Shown here in pieces: positions 1 through 6,582 of a DNA stretch of 11,832 nt. The stretch lies in NCBI GenBank assembly GCA_011042705.1, contig DRBW01000167.1, positions 1 to 11,832 on the forward strand, written 5' to 3'. The stretch comes from Caldifarciminota bacterium (GTDB lineage Bacteria > Hydrothermota > Hydrothermia > B15-G9 > DRBW01). The notes beneath the pieces are model-generated. The model was not told the origin of the DNA and ran no database searches. It worked only from the letters and a program-made list of their open reading frames with translations. Position numbers and translations under genes: made by a program. Each line of letters starts with the position of its first letter. Position 1 is the stretch's first letter.

Positions 1-95
1 TGAGGACGATACGAGGTTATTACAGGCCGGATTTCGAGGATGCTTTGCTTTATGTCCTTCCCCTTCAGGGCAATGTGAAGTCCGAAAAACCTTAA
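1..95 (+). CDS. Possible C-terminal end of an upstream gene (partial)
   Basis: From base 3 a reading frame runs open to a TAA at 93-95. It gives about 30 residues that begin RTIRGYYRPDFEDALLYVLP and end GNVKSEKP. The composition (aromatic and acidic, ending in a short charged tail) looks like a real protein end. A promoter starts about 28 bases after the stop, as expected at a gene boundary. I do not recognise the family. A second frame is also open here, from base 2 to about base 160, but its Cys/Arg-rich translation looks non-coding. The assignment rests only on composition and position. Confidence 0.35.
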   Translation, partial: RTIRGYYRPDFEDALLYVLPLQGNVKSEKP

Positions 96-108
96 TGCCA
101 CAACTTTT

Positions 109-122
109 CACGAGATGTCGTG
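109..122. repeat. Small inverted repeat abutting the -35 box
   Basis: CACGA (109-113) and TCGTG (118-122) are perfect inverted repeats around the 4-base loop GATG. Flanking TTTT and AAAA could lengthen the stem across a bulge. The element ends exactly where the -35 hexamer at 123 begins. It could be an operator for the TPR/Tol-like operon or part of a weak terminator for the upstream gene. There is no T-run directly after the stem, so a classical intrinsic terminator is unlikely. A chance occurrence is possible. Confidence 0.25.
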
Positions 123-151
123 TTGAAAATATCGCCGGGAGCCTGTATAAA
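123..151 (+). promoter_or_regulatory. Predicted sigma70-type promoter of the TPR/Tol-like operon
   Basis: TTGAAA (123-128) and TATAAA (146-151) are separated by exactly 17 bases, and each differs from consensus at one base. Transcription would start near 158, giving a leader of roughly 90 bases before the ATG at 251. No other -35/-10 pair in 96-250 looked as good. The prediction is by consensus only. Confidence 0.6.
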
Positions 152-203
152 ATCAAATAATCCGGGGAATTTTCATATAGAGGTGTTTTCTGGTGAAAGT
201 AAG

Positions 204-229
204 TTCTCATACATCTCTGAATCTGAGAA
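204..229 (+). promoter_or_regulatory. Possible leader hairpin just before the ribosome site
   Basis: TTCTCA (204-209) can pair with TGAGAA (224-229) across a 14-base loop. It lies immediately upstream of the ribosome-binding sequence AGGGAGGA (233-240). The spacing from that site to the ATG at 251 is rather long at about 10 bases. A six-pair stem with a large loop is weak, so a regulatory role is speculative. Confidence 0.2.
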
Positions 230-250
230 AATAGGGAGGAAACTACCGTT

Positions 251-3073
251 ATGATCTCCGTTGTCATCGCCGTTTCCATCCTGTTGGGCGTGAATGTAAG
301 CCCGGTGGAACGCTATAATCTCGCCGTCGAATACATAAAGGGCGGAGATTATCGGAGCGCGATCAAGGTGCTGAAAAAGCTGACCAGGGAGATGCCTGAT
401 TTCGCGATGGAATTCGAGTACAGGATCGGCGAGTGCTATTTCAATTCGGGCGATCCCGCTAAGGCTCTGGAGGTCTTCGATAAACTGTCGAGGAAGAGCC
501 GTGGGACTTACCTGGAGACCGAGGTTCTCTACATGCTGGGACTTTCTGCCCTGATGGCAGGGGACACCGCACGAGCCAGGCGTTCCTTCGAGAAGCTGGA
601 ATCGCTCGTGACGTGGGGCGGAGCCAGGAGAGCCCGGCTCGGGTTTGCCCTTTTTTACTATAAAACGGGCAGATACAGGGCGGTTCTCTCGAGAACGGAG
701 AAGGAGGAGGAACCGATCGCCCTTTACCTGCGGGGAAGAGCGCTCCTCAAGCTCGGGCGCCCCCGCGAGGCGCTGCCCCTTTTCGAGAGAGTACTGAGGG
801 AGTCCCCGGAAACCTCACTCAAAGGGCTCAGCCTTTTCTCGCAGGGACAGGCCTTCCTTCTGAACGGAGACATGGATGCCGCTTATGACCGCTTCGAAGC
901 CTATCTCAGGGACTATGGCGGGGAGTTAAGGCCCTATGCGCAATTTCTGGCAGGATTTTGTCTTCTGCGGGATAAGAGATACAGCGATGCCCTTTCCCTT
1001 TTCAGGGCTTCGTCGGAATCGGGAGACGAGGCGCTCGCGGCCGGATCGTATTATTACATGGGAGAATGCGAGCTGGAACTCGGCAACAGCGAGGAAGCAC
1101 TCAAGTATTTCGGCAAGGTGGTCGACGACTATGGGCGCTCCGGTTTTTACCCCATTTCCCTCATCAGGTCGGCGGAAGCTCTCGCCGAAAAGGGGAACGT
1201 CGAGGAAGCCATGAAAGTGGCATCGCGGCTGTCGGGTGAGGAAAGCAATTACGGAATGGAGGGAATGGGGGGTTACCTCACGGGCAGCCTCTATTACAGC
1301 TCAGGTGAGTTTGAGGAGGCCGCTTCCTATTATGAAAAAGTGCTCGGGTCTTCCAGAGATGGGGAATTACTTGGCCTGAGCTTCGCCATGCTCCTCAATT
1401 CTCTCGATAGGGCCGGAGAATACGACAGGGCCATTGCGGTTGGAGCGGGCTTTCTCGCTGAACACGAGAAGATCGAGAGCTCCTATTTCCCGCGGGCCCT
1501 CTATTACCTCGCTGAGGCCTATTACTACCACGGCGATTATCCCGAGGCGGAGAAACTCTATCACCGGGTTCTTCTCGATTATCCCGGCGATGAGATCGCG
1601 TCCTTCGCTGAGATAGGCTACGGATTCACTCTTGCCCACGTGGGCCGGTATGAGGAGGCAGAGAAATCCTTCAAACACGTGCTCGAGTTGTATCCGGATG
1701 ATTCGATAAGGACTCCGCTGGCCCGCTTTGGGCTGGGCGTCGTATATTTTAACCTGAGGGACTATGAAAAGGCCCTGAGCTTTTTCGAGAGCCTGCACAG
1801 GGATTACCCGGAAAGGGCCGATCTTGCATCCAAATCCCTGTATTACGCGGGGTTGAGCTATTATCAGCTCGGGTATTACCTTCAGGCGATAGAGAGCTGG
1901 GAGAAATTGCTCGAGGAGTATCCCGAGAGCGAGAAAGTTCCCCTGGCGGCCCTCAAAGCCGGTGACACGTATTACAAAGCGGGCAAGTATGACAAAGCGA
2001 TTGCCCTCTTTCGGTGGCTGACCCAGCATTATCCCGACGATGAGACATCCCGCACGGCTCAGCTTCTTATGGCCCAGGCCTACTACAACATGAAGGATTA
2101 CGACCGTGCTATTGAGGAGTTCAGCAAGTTCCTCCAGCTTTATCCCGGCGATAAAAGGAGGGATTCGGCGCGTGAGGGACTGGCCATGTGCCTGTTCATG
2201 AAGGGAGAGAGCGACACTTCTGCTTTGAGGACGCTTGCGGAGAACTTCAAGGACCTCGAGATAGCTGCAGAGGCACAGTTTAAGCTGGCGCGGAACCTTA
2301 TGGAGGACGAGAAATACAGGGAGGCCGCCCGGGAATTCGAAAAAGTCGTCACCAGGTTCCCCGACAGCGACCTGGCGTCCAAAGCGCAGCTTCTATATTC
2401 AGAGTGCTATGCCCTTCTGGGCGAATGGGACAGGAGCGAAAAGGGATACAGGAAATTTCTCGAATATTTTCCCGGATCCGAGGACGAGCCCCTCGCCCTC
2501 TTCAACCTGGGCGTGGCGCAATATAACCTGAACAAGCTGGAGGAGGCGGCCAGGACTTTTGAGAAGCTCCAGGAGCGTTTCCCCGGGAGCAAATACGCGG
2601 AGAAATCGAGGAAGTACCTCTCCCTTGTTTACAAGAGACTCGGCAAACGAGAAAAAGCCGTTGAAGTCCTGGGCTCATCCTCCGACGGAAGCTTCGAGAT
2701 GAAGGCGGAAGCCGCGAGGATGCTGATCGAGGGGGGAGATTACGACAAGGCCATCGAAATGCTTCTCATAAATCCTCCAAGGGGAAAAAAGGAGAAGCTC
2801 AAATATTACTACCTCCTCGGGAGGGCTTACAGGGAAAAGGGCGATGTTTCCAGGGCGAAGGAGTATTACAGCAGGGCCAGGAGATACAAAAGCGAGGATC
2901 CTGACTGGCTCCGTGCGATGGCCGATCTCGGGGCAATCTACGAAAAAGAAGGCGCTTATTCCGATGCGCTCTCTGTTTACAGGGAGATGCTCGATATGGT
3001 TTCCGATGAGGGGGTAAGGAGGGCTCTTGAGGATAAGATCGCCTATCTCGAATCAATTCAAGGAGGTAAATGA
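251..3073 (+). CDS. Giant periplasmic-type TPR repeat protein, first gene of a Tol-like operon
   Basis: This 940-residue protein is built almost entirely of tetratricopeptide repeats, which I estimate at more than 20. They recur about every 34-38 residues with the signature of an aromatic/glycine helix A, then GDYxxA, then a helix ending in YPxx. Clear examples are GDYPEAEKLYHRVLLDYPGD, KDYDRAIEEFSKFLQLYPGD and GKYDKAIALFRWLTQHYPDD. This repeat flavour is the one seen in CpoB/YbgF and BamD-like envelope proteins. Residues 1-14 are hydrophobic (MISVVIAVSILLGV) and could be a short export signal, but they lack the usual basic n-region, so location is uncertain. The start is fixed by AGGGAGGA at 233-240 and an in-frame stop at 224. 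The gene ends two bases before the chosen start of the TolQ-like gene, so a scaffold or coordinating role in that machine is likely. TPRs bind proteins; no catalytic domain is visible. Confidence 0.85.
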   Translation: MISVVIAVSILLGVNVSPVERYNLAVEYIKGGDYRSAIKVLKKLTREMPDFAMEFEYRIGECYFNSGDPAKALEVFDKLSRKSRGTYLETEVLYMLGLSALMAGDTARARRSFEKLESLVTWGGARRARLGFALFYYKTGRYRAVLSRTEKEEEPIALYLRGRALLKLGRPREALPLFERVLRESPETSLKGLSLFSQGQAFLLNGDMDAAYDRFEAYLRDYGGELRPYAQFLAGFCLLRDKRYSDALSLFRASSESGDEALAAGSYYYMGECELELGNSEEALKYFGKVVDDYGRSGFYPISLIRSAEALAEKGNVEEAMKVASRLSGEESNYGMEGMGGYLTGSLYYSSGEFEEAASYYEKVLGSSRDGELLGLSFAMLLNSLDRAGEYDRAIAVGAGFLAEHEKIESSYFPRALYYLAEAYYYHGDYPEAEKLYHRVLLDYPGDEIASFAEIGYGFTLAHVGRYEEAEKSFKHVLELYPDDSIRTPLARFGLGVVYFNLRDYEKALSFFESLHRDYPERADLASKSLYYAGLSYYQLGYYLQAIESWEKLLEEYPESEKVPLAALKAGDTYYKAGKYDKAIALFRWLTQHYPDDETSRTAQLLMAQAYYNMKDYDRAIEEFSKFLQLYPGDKRRDSAREGLAMCLFMKGESDTSALRTLAENFKDLEIAAEAQFKLARNLMEDEKYREAAREFEKVVTRFPDSDLASKAQLLYSECYALLGEWDRSEKGYRKFLEYFPGSEDEPLALFNLGVAQYNLNKLEEAARTFEKLQERFPGSKYAEKSRKYLSLVYKRLGKREKAVEVLGSSSDGSFEMKAEAARMLIEGGDYDKAIEMLLINPPRGKKEKLKYYYLLGRAYREKGDVSRAKEYYSRARRYKSEDPDWLRAMADLGAIYEKEGAYSDALSVYREMLDMVSDEGVRRALEDKIAYLESIQGGK
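3060..3067 (+). promoter_or_regulatory. Strong ribosome-binding site that decides the TolQ-like start
   Basis: AAGGAGGT lies inside the last codons of the TPR gene. Two in-frame ATGs follow, at 3070 and 3076. GGAGG is only 3 bases from the first and 9 bases from the second. Other clear genes in this window use 5-7 bases, so 3076 is the better start. The earlier ATG overlaps the TPR stop and would add only two residues. Confidence 0.6.
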
Positions 3074-3075
3074 CC

Positions 3076-3720
3076 ATGGTGTTGGGAAGCAGCCTGTTTC
3101 AGATATTTAAGTCCAGCTGGGTCATGGACCTGCTCCTCCTGGTCTCTATTATGGCGCTGGCCTTCGTGATCGAGAGGTACGTTTTCTGGCTGAGGCGCAG
3201 GAAGAGCGGGGGCAAGCTTTTTAACAGGATAAAAAATTTGATACGATCGGGAAGAAAGGAGGAGGCCCTTGAACTGCTCAGGGGCAGGAAGGATCCCGTG
3301 TCCAATCTCATCAGGGTAGCTCTGGAGAACGATGATCTCGACGAGGACGGCATGAACGAGCTGCTCGAAAGCACGGTTCTCGATGAGCGCAGATCGATGG
3401 AAAGGTATCTCGGCGCCCTGGGTTCTATAGGCACTATCGCGCCCCTTCTCGGCCTTTTGGGGACCGTCGTCGGCCTGATAAAGGCCTTTCACAACATAGC
3501 AGTGACCGGCTCGGGAGGTCCGGCTGTGGTTGCTTCGGGTATCGCCGAGGCGCTTCTCACGACGGCTTTTGGCCTCATAATCGCGATTCCCGTCGTTGTT
3601 TTCTACAACTATTTCGCCAACAAAGCCCTGGATACGGTAAATGAGATGGAAGCGATGAAGTCAAAGCTCCTCTACCTTCTCGTCGGATCTCACCACAGAG
3701 CCAGCGATGAGGCGAAGTAA
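3076..3720 (+). CDS. TolQ/ExbB/MotA-family proton channel protein
   Basis: Inner-membrane channel subunit that, with ExbD/TolR dimers, converts proton motive force into motion of a TonB/TolA arm. It has 214 residues from the preferred ATG (216 from 3070), the usual TolQ/ExbB size. Three membrane segments are visible, at about residues 17-38, 116-140 and 158-180, with a charged cytoplasmic stretch between the first two (about 40-110). The family core is intact: IAPLLGLLGTVVGLIKAF in the second segment, and GIAEALLTTAFGLIIAIP in the third, including the conserved threonines of the pore. The gene follows the TPR gene directly and overlaps the first ExbD-like gene by 14 bases, so the two are probably translationally coupled. 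TolQ, ExbB and AglR cannot be told apart from sequence alone. The neighbouring double TolR resembles the Myxococcus AglR-AglQ-AglS arrangement. Confidence 0.93.
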   Translation: MVLGSSLFQIFKSSWVMDLLLLVSIMALAFVIERYVFWLRRRKSGGKLFNRIKNLIRSGRKEEALELLRGRKDPVSNLIRVALENDDLDEDGMNELLESTVLDERRSMERYLGALGSIGTIAPLLGLLGTVVGLIKAFHNIAVTGSGGPAVVASGIAEALLTTAFGLIIAIPVVVFYNYFANKALDTVNEMEAMKSKLLYLLVGSHHRASDEAK

Positions 3721-4120
3721 GAGAAAATACGAAGGAATTAAGCGGGGGAGAGTCAACATCGTTCCTCTGGTGGACGTGTCCCTCTCGCTTCTGATAATGT
3801 TCGTGGTGTCCCTTCCCTTTGTATTTGAGACTGGCATTTTCGTCAATGCGCCCGGGGTGGCGGCAACTAAAGGGAAGCCGTCCAGCGATGTGAAGGTCAA
3901 TATCTATCTCAAGTCCGACGGAAGTATCCTTCTTAACGATGAGCCCGTTGACAGAAAAGAGCTGGAAAAATTGCTCCCGGAGCTTCTCAGGCGGAGCGCC
4001 GATAGGAAGGTCATTGTCTCTGCTGACACATCGGTGGACTACGAGAGAGTCATAGAGGTCCTCGACCTCTCGAAGGAGAAAGGTGCGGCGGAACTCGTTA
4101 TCTTGAGGAGAAAGGGATGA
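3707..4120 (+). CDS. ExbD/TolR-family protein 1, with the proton-carrying Asp
   Basis: This is a 137-residue single-pass inner-membrane protein with a periplasmic domain, normal for ExbD/TolR. A basic N-terminus (MRRSKRKYEGIKRGR) is followed by VNIVPLVDVSLSLLIMF. That stretch contains Asp23, in the position of the essential protonatable Asp of TolR (D23) and ExbD (D25). The periplasmic part (about 60-137) has the family pattern: a strand with SDGSILLNDEPV, a helix, VIVSADTSVDYERVIEVLDL, and a final ILRR strand. The ATG lies 14 bases inside the TolQ-like gene and has no clear ribosome site, so expression probably depends on coupling to the upstream gene. No better in-frame start exists without losing the basic anchor. 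With the TolQ-like protein it should form the ion-conducting stator. Confidence 0.92.
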   Translation: MRRSKRKYEGIKRGRVNIVPLVDVSLSLLIMFVVSLPFVFETGIFVNAPGVAATKGKPSSDVKVNIYLKSDGSILLNDEPVDRKELEKLLPELLRRSADRKVIVSADTSVDYERVIEVLDLSKEKGAAELVILRRKG

Positions 4121-4524
4121 ACCATTTCAAAGATACTGTTTCTGAAACCATCGTTCCAATGGCCGGCGTTGCCATGCTGGTGCTCATAATGCTGATGGTC
4201 ACTGCCCCGGTACTTCTGACCCATTCCAATACCAGGGTGAATTTGCCCGAGACCAGGACTGCCGAGACCAAACTGGAGGAGAACCTCAGCATCACGATTA
4301 CCCCCGAAGGACTTCTGACCCTGAACGATCAGCCTATATCTTCCGATAGCCTGAAGGCCAGACTAAAGCGATATTATGAGAAAGATCCCTACAGGCTTAC
4401 CATTATCAGGGCAGACAAGAGAGAACATTTCGGGAAGGTTATAGACCTCCTGTCGGTAGTTAAGTCTCTCGGCGCAAAGCGGATAGCCTTTGCGACCGTG
4501 AAAAAGAGGGAGAAGAAGTTATGA
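4117..4524 (+). CDS. ExbD/TolR-family protein 2, lacking the catalytic Asp
   Basis: This 135-residue protein has the layout of ExbD/TolR: a short cytoplasmic start, one membrane helix (about 11-32) and a periplasmic domain (about 55-130). The domain includes ITITPEGLLTLNDQPI, LTIIRADKREHFGKVIDLLS and a closing IAFATVKK strand. The helix reads IVPMAGVAMLVLIMLMVTAP. It aligns without gaps to the classical PLVDVMLVLLIIFMVTAP type, but Gly17 (codon GGC at 4165-4167) stands where the essential Asp belongs. D6 and E10 lie before the helix and are unlikely substitutes. The gene starts on an ATGA overlap with the first TolR stop and has its own GAGGAG at 4105-4110, so both TolRs are probably made together. 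It may form an asymmetric heterodimer with the Asp-bearing paralogue. The rest of the fold is intact, which argues against decay. Confidence 0.88.
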   Translation: MNHFKDTVSETIVPMAGVAMLVLIMLMVTAPVLLTHSNTRVNLPETRTAETKLEENLSITITPEGLLTLNDQPISSDSLKARLKRYYEKDPYRLTIIRADKREHFGKVIDLLSVVKSLGAKRIAFATVKKREKKL

Positions 4525-5462
4525 ACGGAAGGACCTCCCTTTATCTGGCGATAGCCGCTTCGGTTCTGATTCACCTCGGCGTGATCGCATATCTGGACAG
4601 CAAAAGGGAGGAAGCCGAGGCGGAGAAGATAAGGGAGGTCACCTTTGTGGATATGAGCTATCCGCCCAGCGCTCAGAAAGTTATAAAGAAATCTCCTGTG
4701 ATTTCCGAGAACCCGGACATACTCTCGTTGCTGGCTGGCCGATCCGGGAAAGAAGAAACGCCCGCCCCCGCCATCGAGAAAACGGATGTTGAAGAGGAGG
4801 TGACGCCGGAGCTGGCCGAAACGCCGAAGATAGAACTCGATGGGCACAAAAAGCTGAAGACACAGGCCCTCATAGACCTGGAGAAAGTGGAACCCGTGGC
4901 CAGCATACCCGTCGAAGACGTGATCGCCCTGAGCACCGATAAGAGCAAGTCGAAGAGCACCGCGGAGATACTGAAGGAGGAGCCGGTGAAACTCGAAAAA
5001 AGGCCGCTCCCCGTCGGAGGCGGCCTGGTCTCCCTTTCCGGACAGGCCGGCGTCGGGAAAAAGATAGAACTGGAAAAGACTTACATTCCCGAGGAGAAAA
5101 AGGAGATAAAGATCGAAGAGAAAAAGCAACTCAAGCCGCTGCCGGCTCAGAGAAAAGCGACATCGAGCCTATCCATAGGGGGCGAAGTAAAGGACAGAAA
5201 GATAGTGAGAAAAGTGCTGCCCGAGTACCCCCTCAGGGCGAGGAGAAAGGGCATTTCGGGCACAGTGGTCGTGAGGTTTCTTGTATTGCCGTCCGGCAAG
5301 GTGAAGGGCTCGAGCATCTTCGTTGAATCCAGCTCCGGATATCCCGAGCTGGATGACGCCGTTATCGATGCGTTGAAGAGGTGGCGCTTTGAGCCCCTGC
5401 CCGAAGCCCTGGGAGATAAGACACAGTGGGGGATACTTGTGGTTAAATTCGTGCTAAAATGA
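4521..5462 (+). CDS. TonB/TolA-like energy-transducing protein with a TonB C-terminal domain
   Basis: This 313-residue protein links the inner-membrane motor to a partner at the outer membrane. Residues 5-25 form a membrane anchor holding SVLIH (Ser14, His18). The SxxxH motif matches Ser16/His20 of E. coli TonB, which is needed for coupling to ExbB/ExbD. Residues 26-215 are a long Lys/Glu/Pro-rich spacer, expected to be extended in the periplasm. Residues 220-313 are a TonB C-terminal domain: VLPEYPLRARRKGISGTVVV, then FLVLPSGKVKG, ELDDAVIDALKRWRFEPLP, and a final strand ILVVKFVLK. The start overlaps the second TolR stop as ATGA, with GAGGGAG at 4506-4512. The fold says TonB, but no TonB-dependent receptor is nearby and a Pal-like gene follows, so a TolA-like role is equally possible. 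Confidence 0.92.
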   Translation: MNGRTSLYLAIAASVLIHLGVIAYLDSKREEAEAEKIREVTFVDMSYPPSAQKVIKKSPVISENPDILSLLAGRSGKEETPAPAIEKTDVEEEVTPELAETPKIELDGHKKLKTQALIDLEKVEPVASIPVEDVIALSTDKSKSKSTAEILKEEPVKLEKRPLPVGGGLVSLSGQAGVGKKIELEKTYIPEEKKEIKIEEKKQLKPLPAQRKATSSLSIGGEVKDRKIVRKVLPEYPLRARRKGISGTVVVRFLVLPSGKVKGSSIFVESSSGYPELDDAVIDALKRWRFEPLPEALGDKTQWGILVVKFVLK

Positions 5463-5466
5463 GGTG
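5461..5466 (+). promoter_or_regulatory. Ribosome-binding site that decides the start of the OmpA-like gene
   Basis: GAGGTG immediately follows the TonB stop. An in-frame GTG at 5464 lies inside this motif, so it cannot use it. ATG at 5473 sits 6 bases after it and opens a clean signal peptide. The ATG is therefore preferred over the longer GTG reading. Confidence 0.6.
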
Positions 5467-5472
5467 AAAGAC

Positions 5473-6357
5473 ATGAGGAATCGGGTGAATTTAGTTATCG
5501 CTCTTTTCTGTCTGGTACCGTTCCTCGCGGGACAGGAGCCTGACAGCGAGAAGATCGTGAGGAAGGAGGTCATCGAGGCTCAGGCTGAGATCAGGATCGA
5601 CGAGCCCAAACCCCTCCTCGGACTCTGGCTGGATCCCATGGAGGCCCTCGACACCCTTCTGGTCGGCAAGGAGGCGAAGGTTCAGGGTGAATTCGACCGC
5701 AAAATGGAGGCGGTGCTCTTCCCGAGGATCGTGCGTTTCTCGAGATACCTGAGGGAGCCGCTGGCCTCAAAGAAGCTGTCGGACAGGATAACGATTGACC
5801 TCCCGGAAAAGGCGAGGCGAAAATGCAAGTTATGGCGGCTGAGGATAATCGATCCCGCAGGTACGCCTGTGAAGACCCTGAGGGGCAAAGGCCGGCCTCC
5901 CGATAGGCTCGAATGGAACGGCCTCACCGATGACGGGAAATTGCTGGAGATCGGTACTCCCTATGCCTGTATGCTGGACCTGATGGGCAAAGATACCGTG
6001 ACCCTGATCCTGGAACACATCAATGTCCCGGCCTTCGCCTTCAGAAGGGGAAATGAGATCATCGTGAGGATCGACGCCTCGAGGGCTTATGACCCGGAAC
6101 TTCTCAGGCTCACCCCCTGGGGAAGGGACGTGTTGAGGGAAATCCTGAACCTGGCCAGGGAGGAGTATGTCAGGGGAGTAGATATAGCTGTCTACGACGA
6201 CAGGGCCGACGTCGCAAGAGACTGCGTGGGGTCCGTGCTCGATATGTTTAAGAGGGGAATCGCCCTTAACGAGGATTATATAAAGGCCGAGAGCAGGTTC
6301 CCCACCGGAGATCTCGCCGGCAAGAGGCTCATAGAGATAAAGCTCAATAAAAGCTGA
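5473..6357 (+). CDS. Periplasmic protein with FlgD-like Ig domain and divergent OmpA/Pal-like C-terminal domain
   Basis: This 294-residue exported protein starts with a signal peptide at residues 1-20 (MRNRVNLVIALFCLVPFLAG). No lipobox Cys is visible. Residues about 20-105 are unassigned. Residues 115-183 look like an FlgD-type Ig fold: RIIDPAGTPVKTL, then LEWNGLTDDGKLLEIGTPYA, the pattern G-P-W(D/N)G-D-G-G-Y. Residues 196-292 resemble an OmpA/Pal peptidoglycan-binding domain. They contain RIDASRAYDPELLRLTPWGR, then a helix, then VDIAVYDDRADVARD, a second helix with SVLDMFKRGI, and KRLIEIKL at the end. This mirrors the family order (strand, L-x-P-x-G helix, G-(Y/H)-TD, RA-x-x-V helix, RR-V-E-I strand), but the canonical GHTD and LSxxRA are degraded. 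The gene starts 10 bases after the TonB-like stop and closes the operon, where Pal sits in Tol systems. The domain reading comes from eye alignment only. Confidence 0.6.
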   Translation: MRNRVNLVIALFCLVPFLAGQEPDSEKIVRKEVIEAQAEIRIDEPKPLLGLWLDPMEALDTLLVGKEAKVQGEFDRKMEAVLFPRIVRFSRYLREPLASKKLSDRITIDLPEKARRKCKLWRLRIIDPAGTPVKTLRGKGRPPDRLEWNGLTDDGKLLEIGTPYACMLDLMGKDTVTLILEHINVPAFAFRRGNEIIVRIDASRAYDPELLRLTPWGRDVLREILNLAREEYVRGVDIAVYDDRADVARDCVGSVLDMFKRGIALNEDYIKAESRFPTGDLAGKRLIEIKLNKS

Positions 6358-6553
6358 AGAAGAGCCCTTCGAGAAATTTTACGTGCCCGGAACGGGTGAT
6401 TCCGCCATTTTCCCTTTTTATCAGGCAAAGTTCGAAAGAGGAATTCAATGGACCGTGGAAGAGCCGGGGAATCGGGATAATTCGGGTTTCGGTCAATTTT
6501 GTCCCAATGGTCCCCGTGGCAACCTCGCCCGAGAGAATGTTCTCGCCGGCAGA
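6358..6553. other. Intergenic stretch without a supported gene
   Basis: No convincing gene lies here. Short open frames exist on both strands, but none has a ribosome site or a family-like composition; the minus-strand one needs a TTG start. No strong intrinsic terminator follows the OmpA-like gene: GAAG/CTTC at about 6356-6370 forms only a four-pair stem with a poor T-run eight bases later. Two similar segments, CAATGGACCGTGG near 6447 and CAATGGTCCCCGTGG near 6505, form an imperfect direct repeat of unknown meaning. Confidence 0.5.
6530..6545. promoter_or_regulatory. Palindrome upstream of the ispA-operon promoter
   Basis: GAGAATGTTCTC (6533-6544) is a 5+5 palindrome around TG. An alternative register pairs CGAGA with TCTCG (6530-6545). 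It ends nine bases before the -35 hexamer, a place where activators or repressors often bind. I cannot assign it to a known regulator, and it may be chance. Confidence 0.25.
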
Positions 6554-6582
6554 TTGACCTCTTTCATACATTTCATTAAAAT
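6554..6582 (+). promoter_or_regulatory. Predicted sigma70-type promoter of the prenyl synthase operon
   Basis: TTGACC (6554-6559) and TAAAAT (6577-6582) are separated by exactly 17 bases, each one base from consensus. The start of transcription would be near 6589, leaving a leader of only about 28 bases. This separates the prenyl synthase operon from the Tol-like operon. Confidence 0.65.

Noticed and set aside
1367..2029. A 220-codon open frame on the minus strand inside the TPR gene
   Set aside because: It is a shadow of the repetitive, strongly biased codons of the TPR gene. It has no ribosome site, and the plus-strand protein is unmistakable.
251..3073. TPR repeats considered as a DNA-level tandem repeat array or recent internal duplication
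   Set aside because: The repeats share protein motifs but differ at the DNA level, as normal for old TPR families. No near-identical copies were seen.
4389..5129. A 246-codon open frame on the minus strand opposite the TonB-like gene
   Set aside because: The TonB-like gene has a clear membrane motif and C-terminal domain. The antisense frame reflects its Lys/Glu-rich codons.
6356..6382. Possible terminator after the OmpA-like gene
   Set aside because: The GAAG/CTTC stem is only four pairs and the T-run is short and eight bases away, so it does not meet intrinsic terminator expectations.
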